Shown here piece by piece: positions 9,812 through 23,326 of a stretch of 64,000 nt of DNA. The notes under the pieces were generated by a model. The model was not told where the DNA came from and did no database searches. It saw nothing but the letters and a program-made list of their open reading frames with translations. Position numbers and translations under genes: made by a program. The DNA comes from Urophycis tenuis (Eukaryota; Chordata; Actinopteri; Gadiformes; Phycidae): contig JAXIVH010000016.1 of assembly GCA_036785325.1 (NCBI GenBank), positions 2,677,839 to 2,741,838 of the forward strand, read 5' to 3'. Numbering within the stretch: the stretch's first letter is position 1; every line of letters starts with the position of its first letter.

Positions 9812-12800
9812 ATGTCTGTGGTGTGTGACGGGAGCCCCCCGACAGCGATGCAGACCTCTCACACTCACACGCCGCAGAACGCCTGGAGGTGAGTGGGCAG
9901 CCGACTCTGGATGGCTTGACGGGGACATTCACTTCGTGTTGTTCTTGCTTACGGTGGTATATTGCGGTCATCATGACGAAATATTTGAGTTGACAGTAAT
10001 TTCACACAAACAACGATCAAATGTGTTATTAACCCGTTAGGATTAACGCTACACTTCCTGTATTAAAAGTAAAGTATGAATACAATAATATGCGATTTAT
10101 CGTTGTCTCCATGAATATTCGTTTACCCTTTTTTACTCATGCCCAGAGACCAATTCACTTATATTAATTAAGAAATTGTTGATGCAGCAACAAACTTCAG
10201 GCATGCTGGAAGAGAGTAAGCGAAAATAAGTGGTTAAACATATAACAACGTCATGGTAGCAACTGGAAATAATAATAGTGAATTACGAGAAGTATGCCTT
10301 GTTAAGATAAAGAAGTATTTGTTAGGAATGTAATATATTCAGCGTTTTTTTCATCTTCTAGTGCCCAGGAGCTGTCCCAGGAGATCAAGTCATTCATCAG
10401 TGGCGTGGACTCGGTCCAAGGCCGCAAACTTAGCGTTCGAGAGCATGCCCGCTGTGCTGTTCGGCTTTTGCGCTCTGTCCCAGCCTGCCGCGGGGCTGTC
10501 TTGGAGCATCTGAGGGGCGTGTACGACGAGCATGTCTCTGCTTTCCTCCACCACCTGGAGACCGAGGGCGACGGCAGCGCGGGGGTCAGCTCCAACCTGG
10601 AGGACATCATACAAGTAAACCCCTACCCCATTTTATCTGTCACATTTTAAGAATTACCCCTGCAAATCCAAGTGCATTTACTGCATTATGTTTTTTAGTT
10701 TTTTACTGTATAATATATATTTTTATTCTACTGGCCTCTACTTCCTGCTGTGGCAGCTGAATTTCCTCTCTGGGATTAACACAGTATCATCTACGTGTCT
10801 TATGTTGTCGAAACCGAACCCTCTGGCCTTGTTTTCTAGGAGGTTCACGGGGTGTTGTCTGAGTTCATCCGCCTCAACCCTCGGGCCTGGGCCCCTCTGG
10901 TGTCCACCTGGGCTGTGGACCTGTTGGGCCAGATGAGCAGCAAGCATGCCGGCCGCCGCGCCACACCACACTCGTCCAGCCTCAACGAGCTGCTGCAGCT
11001 GTGGATGTCCTGCGCGGCCACCCGCTCCCTCATGGAGGCCTACTCCCAGTGCCTGGCCGCCATGCTGGCCTGGTGCCCCGACGCCTGCGTGGATGCCCTG
11101 CTGGACACTTCCGTCCAGCACTCACCCCACTTCGACTGGGTGGTGGCGCACATTGGCTCGGCCTTCCCGGGGACCATCATCAGCCGAGTGCTGGCCTGTG
11201 GCCTCAAGGACTTTTGCTCGCACGGGTCCAAGGACCCGCTGCTGGCCCCGGCTGGAGGCGGTGGAGACAAAGGAAGCCGGGTGCCCAAGATCGGCTCGGT
11301 GGTGGGAATACTGGGGCACCTGGCTGCTCACCACTCGGAGAGCATCCGCAAGGAGCTGCTCCGGATGTTCCAGGAGAGTCTGAGCCCCTCTGGCCCTCTC
11401 TCCCCGACCTCCTCGGCCTCCTCGTGGGAGAGCTCACCGCAGCTGCGTCGCTCGGCAGTGCCCTTCCTGCTGCAGCTGGCTGCGCTGTCGCCCACCCTGC
11501 TGGGCGCTGTGTCGGCTGAGCTGGTGGAACTGCTGCGGCCGCCCGTCCTACTCCAGCTGCAGGCTCTGCTCCTGGGCCTCCCCAGGGAGGAGCTTGAGAA
11601 CATGCTGGGGCTGGCCGTTCACCTCATCAGCCAGAGCCCCACGGGTGGCGCCCGAGTCCTCCGCTTCCTGGCGGACACGGCCACCCCGGCGTCGGTCATC
11701 ATCTCGGGGCCTACGCCCTCGCCTCTGGACGGGATCCGGGAGGCCTGTGACCGCCTCCTCCAGATGCTGCTGCTGCATCTCCACAAGCTGGTCTACAACC
11801 GCTCTGACGGCACCGAGGGCATGGGTCCCTCTCATCACTCGGCCCAGCCCCAGAGGGTCATCCCTTTCCTGGAGGAGCTGCAGGCCCATGTGGGGGAGCT
11901 GTGCGCCGAGACACTGCGGCTGGAAAGGAAGCGTCACCTGTGGCTGCACCAGCTACTCTGCCTGCTGTCTGTGTACGGCGGCCCCAGCGTGGCCACGGAG
12001 GCCCTCTGCCAGCTGCTCACCCAGGCCCGCAACCCTGAGGAGCTGGCGCTGGCCTGGCAGCTGCACACGCCGCTGTCTGCCTGCCTCCCGGGACTCATCC
12101 CTGCCGCTGTAGGCCGCTGCGTAGCCCAGATACACACCCACACCCTGGGGCCCCGGCAGCTGAGGCAGCTGCTGCTCAACCTGGCGGCGGCGGTCCAAAG
12201 CCAGGATGAAGAGCGCCGGGGCGCTGGCCCGGCCGCCCAGGCTTCCATGGCCATCCAGGTGGGCGGCGCTGTCTCGGGCCACCTGCACGACTTCTGCCCG
12301 CTTCTGCTGCACGGTGACCCGGCCGTGTCCCACGCCGCCGCGCGCCTCCTGTCCACCAGCCCACTGCCACGGCGGGCCGCCGCGCCCGCGCACCTGCTGC
12401 AGCTCTGCCGCGCGGCGGTGGCCCACTTCTTTGTGGCTCTGCGGCGGCGCGGCGAGAGCGGGTCGGGGCGGGACGGAGGTCAGGCGAGCGAGGCGGTGGG
12501 CTGCTCGGCCCTGCTGCTGGCCCGACTGGCGGCCTACTCGTCGCTGGCGCTCAAGGCAGTGCTGCAGCAGCTGGTGGAGGGGGCGCTGCACAAGGGCAAC
12601 GCCGAGCTGTTTGGCGGGCGGATAGCCGACATGGCCGGGGACACGCCTCTCTCGCCGTCCCTCACCCCCGACCTCGGCGCCTCGCTGCTCGACACCAACT
12701 GCCGCTTCGGCAGTGCCGTCAACTTCTCCGGCAGTGTGTGGTCCGTGTTCCACGCCGGCGTGATCGGCAAGGGCCTGAAAGTCCGGGCCGCCAAGCCGCT

Positions 12801-13807
12801 CCATGATCCAGCCACCGTGGTCCAGGTGAGACGGGGGCTCTGTAATGAGTCACAGTCATGTAATAATTTTACTAATGAACTATATGAGATGTATCTAGAT
12901 GGTGGATATTGTTCGACTTAATATTGTGTTGATTTTGAAGGATATGTTGTTGATTTGATCGAACATATTGAGTGAGAACAAAAGAAAGAATAGATGAGAA
13001 CAGAATTAGTCTTCCATTGATGTACCAACGGCGCCGATACTCATCGCCGCGGTCGCTGCATCCTCTCCGTAGAACATCCAGACGCTGCTGGCCGTCACGG
13101 TCCAGTGCTGCAGCTCCTCCACCCTCAACGGCGGCGCCAATGGCTCCCAGCGCCACCCGACCTCCAACCCGGACGAGCCGCCGCCGCCGCCGCCCATCAA
13201 CGCCGAGGCGGCGAAGGTGGTGGCGATAACCCTGGTGGAGAACATCTGCCCCGACGTGGCCAACGGCGAGCTGTCATGGCCGCCGGAGGAGCACGCCCGC
13301 ACCACGGTGGAGCGGGACATCCACATTCGCCGCTGCTTCGAGGCGCACCCCGTGCTGTTCCCCCTGCTGCAGGTGGTGGCAGCCGGGCGGCCCGCCCTCT
13401 GCTACTGCTCCGCGGTGCTCCGGGGCCTGCTGGCCACGCTGCTGGCACACTGGGAGGCGTCGCGCGAGGCCCTGGCCACGGACTCGCCCTGGCACCTCCA
13501 GGCCTCCAGCCTGCTGGTGTCCTGCATGGGCGAGGGCCAGCTGCTGCCCCCCGTGCTGGGCAACGTACACGAGGCCTTCCCCTACCTGACGCCCTTCGAG
13601 GTGCGGCTGCTGCTGCTGGCGCTGTGGGAGTACGTGCGAGGCAACGGACCCATGCCCCAGAAGTTCGTCTTCAGCCCCGAAAAGGGCCTGTTCTGCAGGG
13701 ACTTCTCGCGGGACGGAGACGTTGCACGCTACGTGGCACCCATCCACAGCGTCCTGCACAAGAACATCGATGGACTTGGACACCTGTGCTGGCGCTTTCA
13801 ACTCTGA
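9812..13807 (+). CDS. ints5: Integrator complex subunit 5
   Basis: Four coding exons (9812-9888, 10362-10614, 10840-12825, 13073-13807) join in frame to 1016 residues; human INTS5 has about 1019. Recognisable family segments run in order: SAQELSQEIKSF, SVREHARCAVRLLRSVPACR, LNELLQLWMSCAATR, DACVDALLDTSVQHSPHFDW, RVPKIGSVVGILGHLA, ETLRLERKRHLWLHQLL, SVWSVFHAGVIGKGLK, WPPEEHARTTVERDIHIRR and LPQKF-like MPQKFVFSPEKG near the end. INTS5 is an alpha-helical scaffold of the nuclear Integrator complex, which cleaves snRNA and promoter-proximal transcripts and recruits PP2A. Exon 3 alone encodes 662 residues at high GC. A 247-bp intron (12826-13072) splits the 3' coding part. The start fits the conserved MS-x-x-CD N-terminus. 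Confidence 0.96.
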
Positions 13808-14673
13808 AGCCCGGAGAGAGAGCACAACGGAGTGCCATGTAAATTTGAGACTTCTTAAGAGAAATATTAAGGGGGGGGGTTAGTGATGTTAGCACTGTAT
13901 CTAAGTTCCATTCAATGATTGCTCATCACATGTTTGTGTAGTTTTATACTTTTTATGCTTTTCTCTTACTAAGTAGTCAAATAAGAAGTTTGACAGAATA
14001 AATGGCACATTTGTATGTTATAATGAATACAAAATATGTTCCTAATGGTTTCTTATTCCACACCAAACAGCCTTAAACTATTACTTGGGCTGTGAAAATC
14101 GTTTGTGTTATGATTTATACAGTGTAATTTCCTTCATGACATGTATGTAGTATTGACATTGTCCATAGTGTTTAATAAGCATTATCTTTGTGAAGCACCT
14201 ACTGTTAACTCAACAATTTAGGAAAATAAAATGTAATTTGGTCTATCAACGTGTCATTCACCCTCCAATAATGAATGAAGACTTTAATGTTGGGCTTTCT
14301 ACCTTTCTTGAAAGAGAAATTAAAAACAGGAACATGGTCTGTGCACGTGTGTATGGAACCTGCACACAGAAGATCAGAGAATCAAAGAAGACGCATTGAG
14401 TTTCAAGCTGACGTGTCCATGCCTAAGAGGATGTAGATTCACAGACACAAGATATTCATTTATGGCATAGCGGCGAACATTACATAATTTAAAAATATTT
14501 TGTTCCTTGATTAGTTGATATTCATTCATAATTTTGCCGTAGCGTCTAAAAATACAAATATTCGTCGTTGAGCCTCAATTTGACTATAGATTATTTATAT
14601 TGCCGGATATCTATCTTTCCCAACAATCTCTGTGCCAAGGCCAGTGGGCGGAGCTATCAGCAGCACTACCAAG
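13808..14673 (+). other. ints5 3' UTR and ganab upstream region
   Basis: AT-rich, with two poly(A)-type hexamers, followed by the presumed ganab promoter. The bases just before 14674 read ACCAAGATGGCCGCC, a YY1-type ATGGC motif overlapping the start codon. No other gene was seen. Confidence 0.5.
13997..14002 (+). terminator. Candidate poly(A) signal of ints5
   Basis: AATAAA about 190 bases after the ints5 stop codon. A second AATAAA lies at about 14224. Confidence 0.5.
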
Positions 14674-17600
14674 ATGGCCGCCTTCAGTGAAAGGTAAGAC
14701 AAAGCGATTGAAGCGTTTAATCATGCGTTTAATGTTTTTCTGCTAAACTAAACAATGCGTCAATACATATATAATGTCCCACATAATGTTAATGTGAAAG
14801 TACATTTAACGCGACATGTCTGAATCGCAACCAGGAAGATATACCGGAAAGGGTTAGGGAGAGAACCTCGAGAACCTTCAATGGAATTAACCAAGCGGTT
14901 TGACAGCCTGCTCTGACGCTACCGCCAGTAAAGGTGGTGGTTTTACTACCAAGCTAATCCGTTAAGAGCTATTCACGACAAAGGCAGCAGCCTGAACAGA
15001 GCGTCTTAATGCAATAGTATAATTTGTATTAACTTGATGGGTTTCCGCTTCAGCTGTATGCAGGCATACGTGTTAGCGGAGTGCTACCTAGCTAATTCAA
15101 TCACTATTTTCGGTAAATCGTGCCAGCTTTTCTCGAAAAATGCACACGCCTCACCATTGTAGATCATTATAGACTCTACTATAACGCCTCAATGTGTATG
15201 GTTCATATTCAATTACTTTTCGATTGCAATTCTGCGAATCATCATGCTGAGGAAACTGCTAAGCTGCTCGGGACATTTCCTACGGCAACCATTCGTCTAG
15301 GAGCATTTTAACAACGCCTCCAAAGTTTTCTTTATTACACGGCCGGCTTTGCTGTAAGCAAACTAGGATGTATCTTACGCAACGTAATAGGTTGGTAAAC
15401 ATGATTTGGTGTAGCCGACATTATAAATTGACTGTTCCCCCTACTAGGATGGCGGCTGTTCTGACGCTTTGGCTGGCAGTGTGCCTCAGTGGCACCTGGG
15501 CTGTGGACCGGGGAAATTTCAAGACTTGCGATCAGAGTGCCTTTTGCAAGTGGGTCAATCTGCGCCATTCATTTAACCGTTTTCATGATCGATTTACCAA
15601 GTACGAACATACAAGAGTTTTATGTCTGTATGTGTGGGTCCACTCAGGCGACAGAGGGCCTTGCAGCCAGGCCAATCTCCCTACCGAGCGCTCCTGGAGA
15701 CCATGGAGCTGACTCACACCAGACTCACCTTGCAGCTCATCAATGACAACAACAAGGTACATGAATGAAACGCTTTGCATTTCGATAATTCATTCATGAT
15801 GAAGAATTGCCATTAAACCCGGCTAGTTGATCAACCATTTGTCTTTTTGTATTCTCCACCATGTTCGCTGACAGGTGCGCCTGCTGCTGGAGCTGTACCG
15901 TCTCCAGGGGAATATGACGAGGGTGAAGATTAATGAGCTCAAGCCCCTGAAGCCCCGCTACGAAGTCCCTGATGTGCTTGTCCAGGAGCCCAACACTGAG
16001 CCGTAAGTCCCCCCCCCCCCCCCCCACCTCCGTCTCCCAGGAGACGCCGCTGATGCAAACCAGAACCTGGGACTTGGGTGTGAGGCTTACCAACAGGGAG
16101 GGCTTCCAATATGAACACACAGGGGCTTTGGCGCCGTTGTTTGATTCACACGGGAGCTTATTATGCTCTTTGTTTTAAGTTTGCCTGACAGCCAGACGCA
16201 CAGGGTTTCTTTTGAATGGTAATGCAGGGATTGTGGGAAGTGGGGGGGGGGGGGGGGGCTGATCAGGACAATGCATTTGACTGACTGCCTGTTCAAAGTT
16301 TGAATTGGCCGAGAGAGAAAAAAAACCTGTTGCAATTTTGGAATTTAATACACCTGCTGCAGATTTAAGTATTGCTATTGTTCTTGCTCGTATTAAACAG
16401 TCCAGCTGTCTTAATCGGAATATTGGATGAATCAATCTCTCTACCCCGCCCCCCCCACCCCCACCCCCACCCCCATCCCCTCGTCCAGCCTGTCTCTCCT
16501 GTCGCAGGACGAGAACGGCGTGGTCCTCTCCCTGGGGGGGGAGGCCCAGCGGGTCATCGTCAGCGCCCGGCCCTTCCGCCTGGACATCATGGAGGGACAC
16601 GAGGTGCTGATGTCCCTCAACTCCCGCGGCCTGCTGGCCTATGAGCACCTGAGGACGCGCAAGGACACGTGAGAGACGCACACACACACGGTTTTGTTTC
16701 ACATGTGCCGTTCTCCTTTTTTGTATTCTTTGCGTCCCAGAATCTATGGATGATTTGTTTTCAGTTTTTTTTTTTTTTTTTTTCTCGTTTGACCTTGAAA
16801 TGGTTCATGCTGTCTCTGACTGGTTGTTCTGTCCTCTTCTCCCTTAACGTCCCAGTTTCTCCTATAAAGTAACTAGCACAGTGGCTAGCGTGTGGGATAG
16901 TATCAAGTGGGTATTCTCTAGGTAAAGACCCTTAAAGCTTTTGTAAGTGTGTATTCTGTATCTTGTGCCAATGCTGCCACTAGTTGTATTGAACCCAAAG
17001 CAATGGAAGATGATCAATGTCACTGTATGTTTTATAGCTGAATTTTGATCTATCAAAATATTAAGTATTTCAACTAACAACGATCAACTTATGTTCTTAC
17101 CTAATGGCTGAACTAAATTGTGGCAATTATTGAACCATACTGTTTCTTCCCTGAAACAAAAGTCCAAAGTTATGATTGGAAATCACACACCTAGCCTGCT
17201 GGGGCCAATCAATTGTAAAAAGATGTTTACTCTTACACTCCTTATTGTATAACACATGAATCACAAACTCAGAATTTTCAAGCTGGTTTAACACTGTAAC
17301 TGCATGACTTGCCAAGCTTCCTGAGCAAGTAGGCTATCCCCAAATGTTAGTTCCCCTCTTTCTAACCTGAGCCCAATATGGTCCAAAGATTTTCTTTTTT
17401 ATTATTATGTTTAATTTAATGAACGTTTAGCCTGAATCTGAATTGAAGCGAGGGCCATGTGGCCTTTGAATGGACAGCATATTCCAACTCGCCAAAACCC
17501 CACCCAGCTGCCGCATCTTTCTTTGTGGTTATGACTTAATCTCCATGTATTGGGACAGGCACAATCATATGTGGAATAATGATGAACATGGCTAATAAAT

Positions 17601-20600
17601 TATACAAATAAAAAAAATGATTGGCCAGCCACTGCTGTCCCTTGCATTCACGTGGCACATTTCTGTTCCACTTTTACCTTGGAGTCCCATACTCCTGCCA
17701 AAGTAGGAGTCTCATTGGCTTCTCCAAAGGTCTCCATGCAACAAATAGCCACAAGGCAGGGATTTGCTCATCTACCTCTTTTGAATGGTGTGTCCCTCCT
17801 TAGCGCTCAGCTGAATGCTAGCTCCTCCCAGTCACTGCAGACACCCGATCGAATCCATGATCTCTGCATATTTCATCCCTTTGCCTGTTTTAGTCTTAAC
17901 TCTCCCCAGTTCCCAACATGCTGTGTTGCCGCCCCCTTTTTGGAAATGTGTTGCCTCTTGTCTCCCTCATATTTTGCCTGCCTCTCCATGCTCCTGTCCA
18001 TTCATCTCGCGGGTGTCCCGGTGCAGCAGTCAAGCAGACCCCGAGGCAGAGAAGCTGCAGGGCGGCGATCAGACAGACCAGGCTGAGGAGGTGGGTGTCT
18101 GTTACGATGGGCCCAACAGGCACCACAGTTCTCTCTGGACGATTTAACTGAAAATGTGGATAATGCTGACCGAAAAGACTCATCTTTTATATCATCTTTT
18201 ATATCATGGGTTCGTTTCCCTTCGTGCCAATTCAGCCCATGGCAGACGACAAGGCGGAAGAGGACAAGGATGAAGAGGGGATGTGGGAGGAGACCTTCAA
18301 GTCCCACACCGACACCAAGCCCAACGGTATGACCTTCTTCCTGATGGCCAACGGCCCTCAGTGAGCCCCAAAGCAGCTGCGCTTCATTCTTTAATGGTGG
18401 AATTAACTTTTATTTCTACTTCTACTACTCTGCCTTGCCAAAAAAAAGGGACCAGATCAGCCACAGTGAAGACACAAGCACTGCTGTAGTTTAATCCTGT
18501 AAATGTATTTACTCTGTGTGACCTTTTTTTTTTAGTATCGGCATGTAAAGACATGGAATCGTCTTTTGCGAGCGCCTGTTGTTTGTCCCTCCTGCAGGCC
18601 CCTCCGCCGTCAGTTTGGACTTCTCCCTGCCAGGAGTGGAGCACGTGTACGGCATCCCGGAACACGCAGAGACTCTCAAACTCAAAACCACAGAGTGAGT
18701 GGCCACAGCCCGTCTGTCAGTCAGCCGTCATCTATGGCACTGAGGAACAAAGTTGGCCCCTTGCATAATGTTAACCGTCAATTTTCAGTGATGGTGTACT
18801 CTTAAGGCGTTCTGTTTACTATGGCCATATACATCCCTGCGTTTAGCTAGTAGCAGTTTCTGGGGCTTTTTCCATCTAAAATAAGTGTCCCCAAGTGATA
18901 ATGTCCAAACTTGCTTAATGTACATTCTACCTTTTTGAGACCTTTAGACCTGTTTATTGGTCAGAAAAGAGTCCGTTTCAACATGCAAAGGCCAAAGTCT
19001 AGTGCAGTTGAGTTATGTGGCCACGGTTTTCACAATATATTGTGCACCCTCTTGCCACACCATCCTCAATGATGTGGTTGGCTCTGCTTGTAAATGCACA
19101 GCCAAGACTTGGAGTGTACAATAATCTTAGAAATCTTAGCCAATCTAACCCAATCCTGAATTAGTGGAATACACTTAGCACACAGTGATGGTGAGGTACA
19201 CAGTGAGTGTGGCAGTGAGCTGCCAACAGCGGCGCTCGGGGAGCAGTGAGGGGTTAGGTGCCTTGCTCAAGGGCACTTCAGCCGTTCGTACTGGTCGGGG
19301 TTCGAACCGGCAACCCTCTGGTTACAAGTCCGAAGGCCAAACCAGTAGGCTGCGGCTGCCCCAAATAAGATTCATATATGGTTGGATTATAGTGTGTGTC
19401 TCTGTCTGTGTGTGTGTGTGTGTAGCGGAGGGGAACCATATCGGCTCTACAACCTGGATGTGTTCCAGTATGAACTGTTCAACCCCATGGCCCTGTACGG
19501 TGCCGTCCCCGTCATGCTGGCCCACAATGCCCAGCGAACCACCGGAATATTCTGGCTGAATGCGGCCGAGACCTGGGTGGACATCAGCTCCAACACGGCT
19601 GGCAAGGTACCCTGGTACTCCTCGGTACTCCTCGGCCGTTCCCCGCTGAGCACCTGTGGCCTGTGGAACCCGGTACTGACGTTCCAGTGAATACTGGAAC
19701 GTCTTTGAATTTGGTTCCCTTCTCTGTGCAGGTTCATAAAGCCCCACAAACTTTAGAGCCCAGAAGACTCTCGGGCCCGGATCATATTGATCCTTTCTTT
19801 GGAAAGTTGGCCTCTGATTTTGTAGCAGAGCCTCTTCTCAAATGTTTTTAACCTTGCATTGGAAAATAAGGAAATTCTTAGGATATTGAAAACTGCTTTT
19901 GCTCTACCTTTTATTTAAAAGGGGTGATTTCATATTCAAGTATAGGACAATATTTTATTAGTAGTCATCTGAAGGAGTTTTGTACACCAATGCCATTTCA
20001 TCAACACCACCAGTCAGGCTTCAGTACAATACATTCGGTCCATCACCGTTGTACTGGAGGTGCTAAATCACCTTTCTGTTGCACAACGTTGCTTCTTGCC
20101 AAGGGCGTCACTCTTCATCAATCGGTGCAAAGCTTTCAATGCAGTTGAACATTATGTTTAAAAAAAAAAAGAGATGTCTGAACTCGGGACACTCTGAGTT
20201 TTATTACTAAAGTAGTTTGGTTCCCAAACCACCTTGGCGATAACGGTGTGATCGGCATGCAAGCGCAGTGAAAGGCTTTTGAAACCCAAAATGTAATGTT
20301 TCTACGGTAACGCCTCGTGGTGCCCTCTGTCCCGTCTGTTGCTCCTCCCGGCCCCGCTGGGTGCAGACGGTGTTTGGGAAGATGCTGGACTACGTGCAGG
20401 GCTCCAACGAGACGCCCCAGACCGACGTGCGCTGGATCTCCGAGAGCGGCATCATCGACGTCTTCATCATGCTGGGGCCCACCCCCTTCGACGTCTTCTC
20501 CCAGTACGCCTCCCTCACCGGTACGCCCCCCCCCCCTCCCACCGGAACCCGCGCTTTTCCCAGTCACTCCAGTCACAAAGCGTGACGTATTTTGCCTTTT

Positions 20601-23288
20601 TTTTTTTTTTTTTTACGTTAGCGCTGCCACCTAAACCTTGTCTCGATGTACTTGATGGGTCGGATATTGTTCATAATCTTGGTATCTTATCATTATAATA
20701 ATAATAATGATAATATATATATATATATAAAGCTAACCTTTATCTTGGGACACTGTAGAGTACACCACTTCTGTAGAGGACAAACATTTAAAAAAAAAAA
20801 TGGAATGCCAGAGTGCCAGTAATTAACTTTTAACGTCAACTTGCAAACAGCGTGAATGCCCATCTTAAGCTTATTGGCTCAAGAGGATATAGAAGGAGAG
20901 ATTGGTGCCCCTCTGTGCTGATTGCCCCCTCTCCCCCCCCCCCCCCCCCCCCCCCCCCCCCAGGCACCCAGGCCTTCCCCCCCCTGGCCGGCCTAGCCTA
21001 CCACCAGTGCCGCTGGAACTACAACGACCAGGAGGACGTGCGGGCGGTGGACGCCGGCTTCGACCAGCACGACATCCCCTACGACTTCATCTGGCTGGAC
21101 ATCGAGCACACGGATGGCAAGCGCTACTTCACCTGGGACCCGCACAAGTTCGCCACGCCCAAGGAGATGCTGCAGGGCCTCCTGGAGAAGAAGCGCAAGG
21201 TACGGCGACGCGGCGGTAGGACGTCACCGGGGGGAGGCTGGCCTTGAGATTCGGGCGGTCTGGCACCTGCTGACATTGAGGGGGGGGGCAAAGGGGTGTG
21301 TCCAACGGCTGCTTTGAAGTCATGCCCCCGTGGGTTTTTTTTTTTCGGCGTTGTTTGTCTGGTGTTCAGCGCCACTGTGGAGCTCTGCTCTCACCATTGC
21401 CGCCGTCGTTTTGTTTTCCGAAAATAATCGAGCCGACCAATTGCACTCATTGCACCATTCACTGCACTGAACTGTAGTGAATTTGGAAAGAATGTTGAGA
21501 AATGTTAATGGGCATTGGAGTACAAGACCTTCACAGACCTGTTTGGCTGTCAATCCATGTAGTTGTTGTTCTTCTAATCCCCAATTTATTGATCTGATGG
21601 ACGACGTGGGGGAAGGTTTTTTTTTTTTGTTCAAGCAAACAATTGGACTCGAGATCTGAAGAAGTCCTAAACCAATCAGAGAATAAATGGGTCTGTGTGC
21701 TCCCTTGTCTCCTTGCACCCTGTGCCGTCTCAAGATGGTGGCCATTGTGGACCCGCACATCAAGGTGGACAGCGAGTACAAGATCCACACGGAGATCCGC
21801 TCCCAAGGCTTCTACATCAAGAACAAAGACGGCGGAGACTACGAGGGCTGGTGTTGGCCCGGTAAGAGATGGCACTGCCCGGCCCATGTGCACAGAACAG
21901 ACTCTTACAGTTAGCAACACCATGCTCTACTCGGTTGTCCGCTACTCGATTGGTTACTATGTTGTTGTGTTCATTTAGTTTTATACTCAAGTAGCTGCTA
22001 AGGCCTTTTCTCCCTCTCTATCAGAGTCTCTTGCTCTGTCACTGTCTCTCACTCTTGCTCTCTCTCTCTCTGTCGCTGTCTCTTGGTCTACGTCTTTCGC
22101 TCTCTCTCTATCGGGGTGTCTATCTATCGGTGTCTCTTGTCCCGTAGTCTCCTTGACTGTGGTGTTAATTGTTCTTAACTGGTGACACTGGTGTCCTCTC
22201 CAGGTAATGCCGGCTACCCAGACTTCACCAAGCCAGAGATGAGAGCCTGGTGGGCCAGCATGTTTGCCTATGATCAGTATGAGGTGGGTCTCAACGTTTG
22301 GACACAGAGGGATCTGCTAATGTAGGGGTGGAAACGATTAAGTAGTATATTCCGCTAGCTCTACAACAGTAAAAAGTTGGTAAAAAAAAAAAAACTGCGT
22401 GGCCAGTGTGGCTCCAGTGTTCATGTAACACTTGATACATAGACTACCAAATGCAGGTCGAAACTGACCTTTTGATATCGACTTACAAAAGAAACGCCTA
22501 CAAAACTAGAACATAGGTAACCGTCGACAGTGGGATCGTGTATTCGATTTATAGTGTCATTCTTGCATTCATCATCCCTACCCCACTAACACGCACGTAG
22601 AAATATGAATCCAGGCTTTAAAGGGTACTGTTTCCTAATGAACTCTGAGAACATTAAGGCTGGGTTCCTCCCCCCCCCCCCCCCCCCCCCCCACCACCAG
22701 GGCTCCATGGAGAACCTGTACACATGGAACGACATGAACGAGCCGTCGGTCTTCAACGGGCCGGAGGTCACCATGCACAAGGACGCCGCGCACGGGCCCT
22801 GGGAGCACCGCGACGTCCACAACCTCTACGGCTTCTACGTGGTGCGTACTCTTCCTCTGCCGAGCTCCTCGCGCTCCTCCTCTTCCTCTGCCAAGCTCTT
22901 CGCTCTCCTCCTCTTCCTCTGCCGAGCTCCTTGCGCTCCTCCTCTTCCTCTGCCGAGCTCTTCGCTCTCCTCCTCTTCCTCTGCCGAGCTCTTCGCTCTC
23001 CTCCTCTTCCTCTGCCGAGCTCTTCGCTCTCCTCCTCTTCCTCTGCCGAGCTCCTCGCTCTCCTCCTCTTCCTCTGCCGAGCTCTTCGTGCTCCTCCTCT
23101 GCCGAGCTCTTCGTGCTCCTCCTCTTCCTCTGCCTCGCTCTTCGCTCTCCTCCTCTTCCTCTGCCGAGCTCCTCGCTCTCCTCCTCTTCCTCTGCCGAGC
23201 TCTTTGTGCTCCTCTTGGGTTTCTGTGCATTTGTGTATTATATATATATATATATGTGTGTATGTATATATATACACACATATATGTG

Positions 23289-23326
<38 letters not shown>

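Noticed and set aside
10738..12804. Several long minus-strand open frames opposite ints5
   Set aside because: Antisense shadows of a GC-rich coding exon, with no family resemblance and no splice logic.
19260..19362. A minus-strand tRNA gene
   Set aside because: Same reason: the promoter boxes are those of a SINE also present at 41625-41894.
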